A stretch of 64,000 nt of DNA from Entamoeba histolytica HM-1:IMSS (taxonomy: Eukaryota > Evosea > Mastigamoebida > Endamoebidae). Under the pieces are notes generated by a model. It was not told the origin of the DNA. It saw only the letters and a program-made list of their open reading frames with translations, and made no database searches. The stretch is taken from assembly GCF_000208925.1 (NCBI RefSeq), contig NW_001914895.1, positions 30,150 through 94,149 of the forward strand, written 5' to 3'. Every line of letters starts with the position of its first letter. Position 1 is the first letter of the stretch. Of this stretch, positions 38,885 through 47,993 are shown piece by piece. A program made the translations under genes and the position numbers.

Positions 38885-41800
38885 ATGACTCTTTATACAC
38901 TGTTCTTATTTATTTATTTTTGTTATTCATTTGAATGTTCTCCAGGTTGTATTGGGGGTTGTGAAGCTGATAATACTTGTAGAGGAGGATGCTCAGAAAA
39001 TTATTTTAACGACACATCATGTTTATATTGTAAATGGACTGATGTTACTGATGATATTAATGAAGCATTTATTCCAAATGGTACTTCTTGTATGAAGACA
39101 ACAAACATTATCGTTAAATCAACTTGGCTTCCTGAACAAAAAGACATAGAAAATATTACAACAGAAAAAATTGTCACTTTTACTATTAATGAGAATTCTA
39201 ATGCTGATTCTAGTTTTTGTTATTATAGACAAAAATATAGACTTGGCAAATGGTTTAGGTTAGATATGAAGGATATTCATACTGACGCATTATCTATTTC
39301 TATTACTAAAAATCCTGAGTCAAGTGCTTTTCTTTCTATTGATGTAACTAATTCTCAGCGTGATGCTTACACTGGAAATTGCCTTGCACATTCTTCGTTA
39401 AATGAAACAAGGTTTGAAGCAAGTATGTTAGTTCCAGTTTTAAATCCAATTTATTCTGCTGATTCAAAGAGAGATGAGAACTTTTATTATATATTTGTTA
39501 ATGTTAAAGAATTTAAAGTTGTTACTGTTTCATTAACAATTAAAACAATTAATGGAAAGACAGGTGTTTCTAAGTTTAATTTAACTCAAGAAGTAGCTGA
39601 TTCATTGGCAAAAGATTTGTCTAAGAAGATGTACGTTCATTTTTCATTAGAACAAGATGGTATTATTTGTTATCCAGTGTGTATTCCAAATATTATAATG
39701 AAAGTTATCCTTTTTGAAGTTGAATTTGATGGAGATTATTCTATTCTTATAGATACTAGAGGAGCTGATCGTGTTAATTATGTTCAAGAGTTTGAATATG
39801 TAGTTAATGGGTCAGGGTATAAGTCTAGTAAATGCCTTAATATTTGGAGTGGAAAACCTCATGGAGTATTTGCTGATGAAGAACCAAATGGAGTTTCTGT
39901 ACGTATTGAAGGTAAAGCTAATACAAAAAGATATTTTGGTCTTATGTCTGAAGAACAACGAGCTAATTTAAATGCAGAAGTTAGAGCTATTTGTCCAAAA
40001 AATTGTAATTCTGCCAGTGGAAATGGAAATTGTCTTCCACAAGAAAAGAAGTGTTTATGTGAGAATAGTTTTGGAGGAGATGATTGTCATAAATTATGTT
40101 ATTATAATGGGAACTGGCAAGTTAATGACTATAGTTCACTTTGCTATTTTAATACTTCTCATTGTGACCAGTTCTGTAAATGTGAACCAGGATATACTTT
40201 AGTTAATAATTATTGTGTAAGTAATGAATGTAAAAATGGAAACCTTGGTAGTGGTGATGAATGTATTCAGAATAGTGAAGGATGTTTAACAAATTGTATG
40301 TGTGATAGTAGTAGTGGATGGAAAATGAGTAAAAAAAAAAGGAAATGTGTAAATGTACTTTGTGGAAATGGAATTATTGATGATCTCTATATGAAAGGTA
40401 AATTTTTAAGAAAAGAAGATTGTGATAATGGAACTAATTGTAATTCATTTTGTCAATGTTTGGATGGACATATTCCTGATCCAAATGACCCAATGTCATG
40501 TATAAATAATAATATTTCTGGAGGTGCTATTGCTGGAATTGTTATAGGAGGAACAGTTGGATTGATATTAATTCTTATCTTCTTTATTGTATTATTAATC
40601 TTTGTCCTTAGATATAAAAAAGTTGATATCAATATTTATAAAATACAACAACCAACTTATTATTATTATATCCGTGGATCAACTAATGCTCCACCATCAA
40701 AGACTGCTCGTTATATGATAGATCCTATTGATTTAGATTATGGAAATGATACAACTGCAACTGCTATTATGGACACTCGATTTGAAAGAATGGAAGTTAA
40801 TAATTATTCTAGAAATAAATGGTTGATGATTATTTTCCATACACCAAATAATCCAAAATATGTTTTTTATTTTGAACCTCAAGTATTATTTATAAGACCA
40901 CATTCTACACCAAAATTACTTACAAGTTATATGACACTCCATTGTACTACAAAAATTAGAGATATGAAAATTCCTTATACTATTTGGTTTAGTAAATCAA
41001 AATCAACATTAGAATCTATTGCTAGTCTTTTAAAAGATAAGAGCTTTGAAACATGGACTCCAGAAGACCAAGTTCAAATGGATAAACTTTGTAAAAATGT
41101 TAGAAGACATTGTCATTATCATATTACTATTAAAACTGATGCTGCATCATCTACTCATATTGATATGGATGAATTAAATATGTCAGAAAAACCAATTGCA
41201 GAAGGAGCAATGGGTAAAGTGTATATTGGAAGTTATCGTAGTGTCCCAGTTGCAGTAAAACAATTTAGATGGGAAAGTCTTAGTGATGAAGAAATGACTG
41301 AATTAAAACAAGAGGTTATAGCTGAATGTGAAATAATGAGTAAATTAAGAAATCCATTTATTGCAAATTATATGGGATCAGTTACATATATTCCACAAGT
41401 ATCTATGATTATTCAATTCTTTGTTTTAGGATCATTAGGAGAATATTTAAGAAAAGACAAAGAAGATTATGTCAAATTACCATATAAATTAAAAGTTAGA
41501 ATGTTATTTGATACTGCAAGAGGAATGCAATTTTTACATGAAAATAGAATTATGCATTTAGATCTTAAACCTGATAATCTTTTAGTTAATTCTTTATATA
41601 CTGATTCTGCTTGTTGTATTAAAATTACAGACTTTGGTACTTCTAGATTTACTAAGAAAAATAATAAAAACTCAGAAGATAAAGGTCTTGGTACTCCAAT
41701 TTATGCTGCACCAGAAACTTATCATGATGAATATACTAATGCAGGTGATGTTTATTCTTATGCCATCAGTGCTTGGGAATTGTTTTATCAAGAAGAACCT

Positions 41801-42097
41801 TATAAAGAATTTAAATCTTTGTTCGAAATTAAAGACTACGTTGAAAGTGGTAAAAGACTTGGTTTTGATACATCTATTCCAATGTTATTGAAAGGACTTA
41901 TTCAAGACTGTTGGAAACAAAACATTGGTGAACGACCTTCATTTGAACAAATTTGTAAAAGATTGGTTAAATTAGATGAAGACGCTATTAATCATCTTGA
42001 ACTTGATAATGATGTTTCTGATGGAAGAATTGAAGAAATTATTAATAATAGAACTCAAAGAATGCAAGACCAATTGAATGAAATTAGTCATGACTAA
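38885..42097 (+). CDS. Transmembrane receptor kinase of the Entamoeba TMK type
   Basis: 1070 residues. A signal peptide (1-15) leads to a Cys-rich start (CSPGCIGGCEADNTCRGGC), a beta-rich ectodomain and a second Cys-rich block at about 370-540 (CLCENSFGGDDCHKLC, CQCLDG), EGF/furin-like in texture. One span lies at about 545-578. A juxtamembrane region with an MSP/Ig-like look (YVFYFEPQVLFIRPHSTPKLL, YMTLHCTTKI) precedes a kinase domain at about 770-1045. Kinase motifs are GAMGKVYIG, VAVKQF (about 788), HLDLKPDNLL (about 890), ITDFGTSRF (about 915) and GTPIYAAPE (about 938). All catalytic residues look intact, and the type is tyrosine-kinase-like Ser/Thr. Such kinases form a large family in Entamoeba and are linked to growth and phagocytosis; the ligand is unknown. 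Confidence 0.93.
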   Translation: MTLYTLFLFIYFCYSFECSPGCIGGCEADNTCRGGCSENYFNDTSCLYCKWTDVTDDINEAFIPNGTSCMKTTNIIVKSTWLPEQKDIENITTEKIVTFTINENSNADSSFCYYRQKYRLGKWFRLDMKDIHTDALSISITKNPESSAFLSIDVTNSQRDAYTGNCLAHSSLNETRFEASMLVPVLNPIYSADSKRDENFYYIFVNVKEFKVVTVSLTIKTINGKTGVSKFNLTQEVADSLAKDLSKKMYVHFSLEQDGIICYPVCIPNIIMKVILFEVEFDGDYSILIDTRGADRVNYVQEFEYVVNGSGYKSSKCLNIWSGKPHGVFADEEPNGVSVRIEGKANTKRYFGLMSEEQRANLNAEVRAICPKNCNSASGNGNCLPQEKKCLCENSFGGDDCHKLCYYNGNWQVNDYSSLCYFNTSHCDQFCKCEPGYTLVNNYCVSNECKNGNLGSGDECIQNSEGCLTNCMCDSSSGWKMSKKKRKCVNVLCGNGIIDDLYMKGKFLRKEDCDNGTNCNSFCQCLDGHIPDPNDPMSCINNNISGGAIAGIVIGGTVGLILILIFFIVLLIFVLRYKKVDINIYKIQQPTYYYYIRGSTNAPPSKTARYMIDPIDLDYGNDTTATAIMDTRFERMEVNNYSRNKWLMIIFHTPNNPKYVFYFEPQVLFIRPHSTPKLLTSYMTLHCTTKIRDMKIPYTIWFSKSKSTLESIASLLKDKSFETWTPEDQVQMDKLCKNVRRHCHYHITIKTDAASSTHIDMDELNMSEKPIAEGAMGKVYIGSYRSVPVAVKQFRWESLSDEEMTELKQEVIAECEIMSKLRNPFIANYMGSVTYIPQVSMIIQFFVLGSLGEYLRKDKEDYVKLPYKLKVRMLFDTARGMQFLHENRIMHLDLKPDNLLVNSLYTDSACCIKITDFGTSRFTKKNNKNSEDKGLGTPIYAAPETYHDEYTNAGDVYSYAISAWELFYQEEPYKEFKSLFEIKDYVESGKRLGFDTSIPMLLKGLIQDCWKQNIGERPSFEQICKRLVKLDEDAINHLELDNDVSDGRIEEIINNRTQRMQDQLNEISHD

Positions 42098-42555
42098 GCA
42101 ATTAAAAATATTTGAGCTTTATTCATAAATCTTTTTTAATTATTTTTGTTATTTCTTTTTAATAATAAAAAAAAAATAAAAAAGAGTAATAAAAAAACAA
42201 GATACTTCTTATCAAATAATATGATTGATAATTTAATACTAAAAGGAAAAGAAATGAAGGAGAAAGGAGAAATGATAAAGAAATAAGAGAAAGATGAAGA
42301 AAGGAAGAAATAAGTCAATTCAAACATTAAATAACAATAAAATGAAAATAAGAAAAATAATACACAACAAGAATAACAACAATTCCAAATAATAAAACAA
42401 CAGTATAATGAAGAAAATTATATTGAAAGAAATAGAGAAAGAAAAAGTATTGATAAAAAAAAACAACATTGAATATAAAAATTCCAACAATGAAAAATAA
42501 AGCAATAAGAAATAAAAATAAAACAAAATTATTTAAAAAAAATTGGATTTTCATG
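42098..42555. other. Convergent spacer between TMK and PLB-like genes
   Basis: 458 bases, very A+T-rich with purines on the plus strand. Hydrophobic minus-strand frames here follow from the T-rich strand, and I do not call them. Confidence 0.5.
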
Positions 42556-44214
42556 TTATTTTGGAATAAATTCTTCCCAATCGAAATTCCAAACCTTTAA
42601 AACTCCTTTGTCTGGAACAAACCATCCTTGTTTTTCATAAACTTCTAAATCAAGATATGGTTGGTTGTCATGAGTTGGTCCAGCTTGGACATGGAATTGA
42701 AGAGTTTCAAATCCACTTTTATCACAAATCTTTGCGTCCATTTGACCAAATGGTAATGGTTTTAATTCACTTGGTCTTAAATCATAACGAGCAGCAATTG
42801 TAGCTCCTGGGTCTTGGAGTTCAGTAGTTGGGTCTTTTGATAATGGTTCATTTTTGTAGTCATTATATTTCATCATTTTTTTCATATCATTCATATTCAT
42901 TACTTTTGGTGCATATTTTTCAAAGATTTTTGCTCTACAACATTCTGTTGGAGAGTTCCAGAATGCTTTGTTACCTTGGGCATTAGCAGTAGTATTACTC
43001 ATATCAATAGTTTTTTGAATTTCAGGTACATTAAATGAACCGAAATAACCAGTAGATTCTAATGAAGTAGAGAAGTCTTTATAGAATACGTAACCAGGGA
43101 TTTGTTCACTAACAGTTAAAGTTCCTTCTGGAATACCAGATTCAACACTATTAAACAATTTATAATCAACAACAATCCATTGGTTATTATATGTTCCTGA
43201 ATTTTGTTTTTCAAAAATATCATGGAATTCTTTACCATTCTTAGAGGCTCTAACTGCAAGAACAATTCTAATCCAATCAAGAAGTGTATTTGAATGAATA
43301 TATTGATTTAATGTAGTATTGAAATTAGTGAAAGTAGTTTCAATAATAGCAAGATCATTAGAAGTCATATAAAAGTCATCAAATGAAAAAACAAATCCTG
43401 GATATGATGAGAAAGATACTTTCTTTGCTGATAAATATTCATTATTTAAGTTAATGTCAAAATGCTTCATTACACGATTCATTGCACCATACATAAACCA
43501 TGCGACTTGTGATACATAAATGTCATGATTTTCTTTAACATATCTAATTAAACCTGAACATTTAGTTCTTAATTTCCAATTTAAGTGCCAATCAATATCA
43601 TTATTAGCATATTTAATAAACCATTTTGGACGTTCTATTCCATTAACTTCATCATCAGCAGGAAGTACTGCTGTAAGATCTAAAAGATCTCCAAATGATT
43701 CATAGAAGAACATATCATAAAAAGTCATACTTTCTGATGCCTTAACAGCAAAATTATGACCAGCTGTAACACCACGAACTTGTTCCATAATCAAATCAAC
43801 AGAAACCCAATATTGATCTTCAGGATTAGCTTTAATTTGAGTATTAATATAATCAATATTATCTTGTAAATATTTATATAATGACTTTGGATAGTCTTTT
43901 GCTTTTCCTAAATAATGATCAAGATACCATGCATTCATATTCTCTTTATGGAAATTAATATTGTTTCCAGAAAAGAACCCATCAGCAAATCCAGTTGCAA
44001 ACATTTGTTCTTTATCACTATACTTCTTATTTGTATGAACACTTAGTTCATTATATCCTTTTGCTTCTTTACTTGTTACATAAGTTGCAATTGCAACTGC
44101 TTCTGTATCGGAAACGTATTTAATAGTCCAGTCTTCTCCAACATGATACAATGAAATAGTGATTGATGAGGTAGTTGCTAGACTAAGAGATATAAATAAA
44201 AGAACAACCAACAT
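42556..44214 (-). CDS. Phospholipase B-like protein (PLBD family), secreted/lysosomal
   Basis: 552 residues. A signal peptide (MLVVLLFISLSLATTSS) is followed by the PLBD fold. Its N-terminal-nucleophile Cys is in RTKCSGLIRYV (C219), followed by DIYVSQVAWFMYGAMNRVMKHF, the counterpart of ...DLYVGHNTW...MLRIYK in PLBD1/2. Further signatures are NNQWIVVDYKLF, IPEGTLTVSEQIPGYV and AARYDLRP. In the family the propeptide is cut next to the Cys to free the nucleophile, and members are lysosomal amidases or phospholipases; the true substrate is uncertain. Several N-glycosylation sites fit a lysosome or phagosome location. The start ATG at 44214 is used; an ATG at 44221 is out of frame. Confidence 0.9.
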   Translation of the reverse strand: MLVVLLFISLSLATTSSITISLYHVGEDWTIKYVSDTEAVAIATYVTSKEAKGYNELSVHTNKKYSDKEQMFATGFADGFFSGNNINFHKENMNAWYLDHYLGKAKDYPKSLYKYLQDNIDYINTQIKANPEDQYWVSVDLIMEQVRGVTAGHNFAVKASESMTFYDMFFYESFGDLLDLTAVLPADDEVNGIERPKWFIKYANNDIDWHLNWKLRTKCSGLIRYVKENHDIYVSQVAWFMYGAMNRVMKHFDINLNNEYLSAKKVSFSSYPGFVFSFDDFYMTSNDLAIIETTFTNFNTTLNQYIHSNTLLDWIRIVLAVRASKNGKEFHDIFEKQNSGTYNNQWIVVDYKLFNSVESGIPEGTLTVSEQIPGYVFYKDFSTSLESTGYFGSFNVPEIQKTIDMSNTTANAQGNKAFWNSPTECCRAKIFEKYAPKVMNMNDMKKMMKYNDYKNEPLSKDPTTELQDPGATIAARYDLRPSELKPLPFGQMDAKICDKSGFETLQFHVQAGPTHDNQPYLDLEVYEKQGWFVPDKGVLKVWNFDWEEFIPK

Positions 44215-44225
44215 TAACCATTTCT

Positions 44226-44230
44226 AGTTC
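44226..44230 (-). promoter_or_regulatory. GAAC elements before the PLB-like gene
   Basis: Minus-strand AGAACGAACT: GAACT at 44226-44230 with a second GAAC at 44231-44234, 11 bases and more before the ATG at 44214. Confidence 0.45.
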
Positions 44231-44679
44231 GTTCTTTTAGAATTTTCATTATTCTTTTCTTTTTTTTTTTTAAAAGATCTAAGAACTATTTATTCATATC
44301 CCAAAAAATCTTTGGATATTCAAATTAAATAACATAATTTCAATTACAAAACATCAAATAGTAAACTAAATTAAGAAAAGATTTAAAATGAAAAAATGGA
44401 ATTATAAGAAACTGTAAAAATAGCAATTACTCATTAATGAAAATTTTAACTCATTAATAACTAAATCCAATGTTATCTCTATAAAAAATAACATTTTAAT
44501 ACATATTAAATAAAACTTTTATTTCTGATAAAACAAAAAAATAAAATTTCTAGAAAAAGTTTATTATTATATTTTGTTTTTAAAACAACAGATGATTATT
44601 GGTATTATCAAATCTTAATACATTTTTATAATTTTTGAATTACTAAAACAATTTCTTTTCGTTTTTTTTTTCTTTTTTT

Positions 44680-44684
44680 GAACT
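44680..44684 (+). promoter_or_regulatory. GAAC element before the first LRR gene
   Basis: TTTGAACTTTTC, with GAACT ending 31 bases before the ATG at 44716; an AGATCTTAAA lies between the two. Confidence 0.45.
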
Positions 44685-44715
44685 TTTCAGAAAAGATCTT
44701 AAAAAATAAAACTAA

Positions 44716-46395
44716 ATGGCTCCTTTAGAAAAGGTTTATTTAGCAAATGTACTTATCTTTGTTGATTCATTAGAAACAGTTTATAAATTAATGATGGTTA
44801 ATTCTAAATGTTGTGATGCTGTAGAAATATTAAGAATAAATCCATTATTTTCAATTAAACCACCAATAGGACCAAAAGACTTTATTTATTTTGAGAAAGA
44901 ATTTCAAAAGGAATTGAATTTATTTCCAAATATCGAAACATTACAACTCCCATGTAAATTGTTAAAATCACATTTTCCTATTCCTCAAGGAGTTAAACGT
45001 ATTATTTTAGTTCAACCAATTTCATCTGATAGAGAAATAGAAGCTATTGAAACAATAAAAGATAAAGTTGTTGAACTTACTATTCGTAGTATAACTAACC
45101 CAATTGATTTAAGTGAATTTAAACAATTAAGATGTGTTAGATTATTACTTCAAAAACAAGGTAAGGTTAGTGATTTTTTTAAAAATAAACAAAAGAGAGT
45201 CGATTTTGTTCATATTACAATGTTATCAACAATAGATTTTGATTTTCTTCAAAATTCAAATAAGTATAACTTTGGTAAAACAGTTGTTCATTTATTTAAC
45301 AAAGAATATTTAGTTAAAGTTGTTCAAATACCAAAAGTATTTGATCGTGTTACAGTATGTTTTAATTATTGGTATAGTGGAATAGATTCAAGGATTATTG
45401 TACTACCTATTGGAGATTCACGTATTGGAGTATTAATTAATAATAAAGTTGATCAATTCTTCATCAACCAATACTATCCTTCTAAAATTAATATTATTGA
45501 TGGAGATTTAACAAATACAAATCAATTTGTTATGGATTTTTCACAATGTAGTTCAGTTGTATCCTTACATTCTACTACTGAATGTTATTTCATCCCACCA
45601 ACTGGACTTCTTTCTTTGAAATCACAACAAATATTTCCACAATTAATCCATCTAAAAAGATTACATCTATATTCATTTTCAAATGATATCATATTACCAA
45701 CAACAATAACTAAACTTGTATTAAATAAGACTAATGGTAAAGTAAAAAATTTTAGTCTTTGTAAAGTAAAACGATTTAGTGGTAAATATTGTGAAGTAGA
45801 TGGTATTTATGATTGCACAACATTAACTTATTTAAGACTACAAGGAATAACATTTACACAACCACTTACTCGTTTAACTCATTTACATGAAATGTCTATC
45901 AAGTGCATTGGAATAACTCCATCGTTAGATAATTTTTACCCATATTCTCTTCAAACATTAAAATGTACAATTAAACATATACCAAAATTTTGTGGTGTTT
46001 CTTCTTTAACTATAAGATCTTTTATTTCATCAGTAACATCATTAGATCTTTCTTTATATTCAAATCTCCATTATCTTAATCTCAAACAACTTCCATTCAA
46101 TTCAATCATTCTTCCTCTTAATCTCCAGATTCTGGAACTTTTTTCAGTAGTATTTAAAGGAAGGTTAGACCTTTCACAATACTCATCTATTCTCTCTCTT
46201 TCAGTATATAACACTAATTCATTAAAATTTGAATTAATTCTTCCATCATCACTACAAAAGCTCTTTATCTTCTCCTCTAAATTTACAATCCCTAATCTCA
46301 ATGACATTCCTTTGAAAGAATGTTCATTAAATTATTCTCCACTTTTTGATAGTACGCCAATAAATAAAAGTGCTCGTATTGTGATTATTAATTGA
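44716..46395 (+). CDS. Leucine-rich-repeat protein with F-box-like N-terminus (Entamoeba family), copy 1
   Basis: 559 residues. The N-terminus LEKVYLANVLIFVDSLETVYKLMMVNSKCCDAVEILRINPLF has an F-box-like hydrophobic pattern. It is matched by the copy at 55831 (L-E-x-V-F/Y-L-x-N..., INP-F/Y-F). The remainder is an irregular LRR array with strands such as LPTTITKLVLNKT, LTYLRLQGITF and LPLNLQILELFSVVF. This is the LRR group in which repeats follow pseudo-F-box leaders in Entamoeba; it differs from the BspA-like surface group. There is no signal peptide or span, so it is probably cytosolic and may bind SKP1 as a substrate receptor; that role is inference. Convergent with fibrillarin, 124 bases apart. 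Confidence 0.75.
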   Translation: MAPLEKVYLANVLIFVDSLETVYKLMMVNSKCCDAVEILRINPLFSIKPPIGPKDFIYFEKEFQKELNLFPNIETLQLPCKLLKSHFPIPQGVKRIILVQPISSDREIEAIETIKDKVVELTIRSITNPIDLSEFKQLRCVRLLLQKQGKVSDFFKNKQKRVDFVHITMLSTIDFDFLQNSNKYNFGKTVVHLFNKEYLVKVVQIPKVFDRVTVCFNYWYSGIDSRIIVLPIGDSRIGVLINNKVDQFFINQYYPSKINIIDGDLTNTNQFVMDFSQCSSVVSLHSTTECYFIPPTGLLSLKSQQIFPQLIHLKRLHLYSFSNDIILPTTITKLVLNKTNGKVKNFSLCKVKRFSGKYCEVDGIYDCTTLTYLRLQGITFTQPLTRLTHLHEMSIKCIGITPSLDNFYPYSLQTLKCTIKHIPKFCGVSSLTIRSFISSVTSLDLSLYSNLHYLNLKQLPFNSIILPLNLQILELFSVVFKGRLDLSQYSSILSLSVYNTNSLKFELILPSSLQKLFIFSSKFTIPNLNDIPLKECSLNYSPLFDSTPINKSARIVIIN

Positions 46396-46519
46396 TATAT
46401 ATTTAATTGTTTTTATTACTTATTTTTCTCTATCATTTATTTCTTAAATTTAATCAAACAAAACTTTCAAAGCAAACAATTAAAAAAGAAAAACACCTAT
46501 TTGAAAAAGTTTCAATCAA

Positions 46520-47437
46520 TCATTTCTTAATATTATCATATCTAGCAATGACAGTAGCATGATTTCTTTCAAATGGTTCAAGTGAAACTTGTTCAAGTGG
46601 TTTAAATCCAAGTTTTCTTAATTCATCAACTTCATTAGCAAAAACAACATCAGATGGTGCAGTGGAATCAATACAATTAGCTTTGATTGATTCAATAATT
46701 AATCCACCTTTTTTCAAGAAATATTTAGCATTAAGACCAATAATTTGAGCTTGATTTGGTTGAGCAACATCAGCAAAGATAACATCAACCATATCGACTA
46801 ACATTCTATATTTTAATGGATAACGAGCATCTTCTATAATTGGAACAATATTTTGTCTCTTCTTTGCAACACCAATAAGATCTCTTCCTGGTCTAAAGGC
46901 AAATTCAACAGCATAAACAGTACCTTTATCTCCAACAATATCTGATACATGAGAAACAGTTGTTCCTGATGCAGCTCCAATGTACAATACTTTAGCACCA
47001 GGGCAAATAGTCATATTATCAACTCCTTTCAAAATTGTACATCCAAGTTTTGATCTATATGGATTCCATACTCTATATTCAATCTTGTTTCCTTCAGCAT
47101 CTTCTTTAGCAATTCTCTTTTCACCATAAACTGATTCTCCTGGAACTCTGTTAATTGTTAATAATTGTTCTTCTTTACCTGATGCAATATAAATACCTGG
47201 GAATTTTGAATGTTCTCTAATTTGGACTCCTCCTTTAGATCCAATTCCTCCACGTCCTTTTGCTCCTCCTTTTGCTCCTCCTTTGGCTCCTCCACGTCCA
47301 CCTCTTGGTGCACCTCTTCCTGCACTTCTTGGACCTTTATTATCACCACCAAATCCTCCTCTTCCATTAGATCCTCCACGTCCACCTCTTGGAGCTCCTC
47401 CACGTCCAGTATTTCTTCCTCTTCCTCTTCCACTCAT
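46520..47437 (-). CDS. FBL: Fibrillarin (NOP1), box C/D snoRNP 2'-O-methyltransferase
   Basis: 305 residues. The N-terminal GAR domain (1-70) is full of RGG/RGR and contains a short AKGG repeat (51-60); Arg there is expected to be dimethylated. The methyltransferase follows: [18 protein letters not shown], AdoMet motif [21 protein letters not shown] (150-169), [26 protein letters not shown] and the Lys of ESIKANCID in the catalytic K-D-K-H set. Fibrillarin methylates rRNA and histone H2A-type Gln in other eukaryotes, guided by box C/D snoRNAs. The start is the first ATG. NSUN5 and LSG1 in the same window also serve ribosome making, but their proximity is probably chance. Confidence 0.97.
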   Translation of the reverse strand: MSGRGRGRNTGRGGAPRGGRGGSNGRGGFGGDNKGPRSAGRGAPRGGRGGAKGGAKGGAKGRGGIGSKGGVQIREHSKFPGIYIASGKEEQLLTINRVPGESVYGEKRIAKEDAEGNKIEYRVWNPYRSKLGCTILKGVDNMTICPGAKVLYIGAASGTTVSHVSDIVGDKGTVYAVEFAFRPGRDLIGVAKKRQNIVPIIEDARYPLKYRMLVDMVDVIFADVAQPNQAQIIGLNAKYFLKKGGLIIESIKANCIDSTAPSDVVFANEVDELRKLGFKPLEQVSLEPFERNHATVIARYDNIKK

Positions 47438-47730
47438 TTTAGGGTAATGTTTATTTAGATTTCTATCTCCCTTTTATTTTTCTTCTTAAAACCTAAATAG
47501 TTTTTTTATTATTAAATATAGAATTTGTTTTTTAATTAAGGGTTTAAAAATTTAAACAATAATATTGTTTGTTCAACACACATCATTTGACAAACTCTTC
47601 TCAATTAAAAATATTATGTATCTTTATTTGTTATGTTACATTAATTGATTATATAATTTTTATTATGTCTTAGTCTTTGTGTATTTTCTTTCTCAATACA
47701 AAAATGTTATTTTTACTAACAAAAAAAAAG

Positions 47731-47875
47731 AGAAGTGCCAAAAGAGTAAATACTTGAGAAAGAAAGATACAGGTTCCTCATAATAATAAGAGTACAAATA
47801 AGTAGTTCTTATTATTAGAACTGGAAGAGACCAAAGTGAACTTCCATGCTCATACAGTCATTGGTGCCTTTTTCT
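47731..47875 (+). ncRNA. Candidate structured small RNA
   Basis: Within a spacer, about 138 bases hold by hand count 48 G or C, well above the flanks. They can form a closing helix GTGCCAA (47735-47741) with TTGGTGC (47861-47867) using G-U pairs, a perfect 11-base hairpin TAATAATAAGA/TCTTATTATTA (47781-47791, 47807-47817) and a 6-base hairpin TGGAAG/CTTCCA (47822-47827, 47841-47846). A T-run (CTTTTTCTTTC) follows at once, as at a Pol III end. No known RNA family is recognised and no ORF explains the composition. The strand is chosen from the T-run. This is a hypothesis from hand folding only. Confidence 0.3.
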
Positions 47876-47957
47876 TTCTTTTCAAATAATACATTAATCT
47901 TCTCAGATACAAAAAATATAAAATTTTAGTGATTATATATTTTTAGATTATATCTTT

Positions 47958-47992
47958 TAAATTTCAAAAGAACTTAATAAATTTCAAAAGAA
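47958..47992 (+). repeat. 15-base direct repeat in the TTC7 promoter
   Basis: TAAATTTCAAAAGAA occurs at 47958-47972 and 47978-47992, 20 bases apart. The first copy runs into GAACT (47970-47974), the second into GAAA and the ATG at 47994. Confidence 0.85.
47970..47974 (+). promoter_or_regulatory. GAAC element before TTC7
   Basis: AAAAGAACTTAATAA, with GAACT ending 19 bases before the ATG at 47994; part of the direct repeat. Confidence 0.5.
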
Positions 47993-47993
47993 A

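Larger units (their letters stand above)
44215..44715. other. Divergent intergenic region between PLB-like and LRR genes
   Basis: 501 bases, A+T-rich, with GAAC elements at each end (44226 minus, 44680 plus). An AGATCT lies in each half, near 44276 and 44695, close to the respective GAAC elements. No ORF or repeat. Confidence 0.55.
47438..47993. other. Divergent intergenic region between fibrillarin and TTC7
   Basis: 556 bases holding a G+C-richer island at 47731-47870 (listed separately) and the TTC7 promoter repeat at 47958-47992. The rest is A+T-rich without ORFs. Confidence 0.6.

Noticed and set aside
42327..42554. 75-codon hydrophobic minus-strand frame right after the PLB-like stop (two possible spans, faintly like DPM2)
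   Set aside because: It starts one base after the PLB-like stop with no room for a promoter, and its Phe/Leu/Ile content follows from a T-rich strand. Overlapping frames look the same.
47210..47458. Ser-rich plus-strand frame opposite the fibrillarin GAR region
   Set aside because: It is the shadow of the Arg/Gly codons on the other strand.
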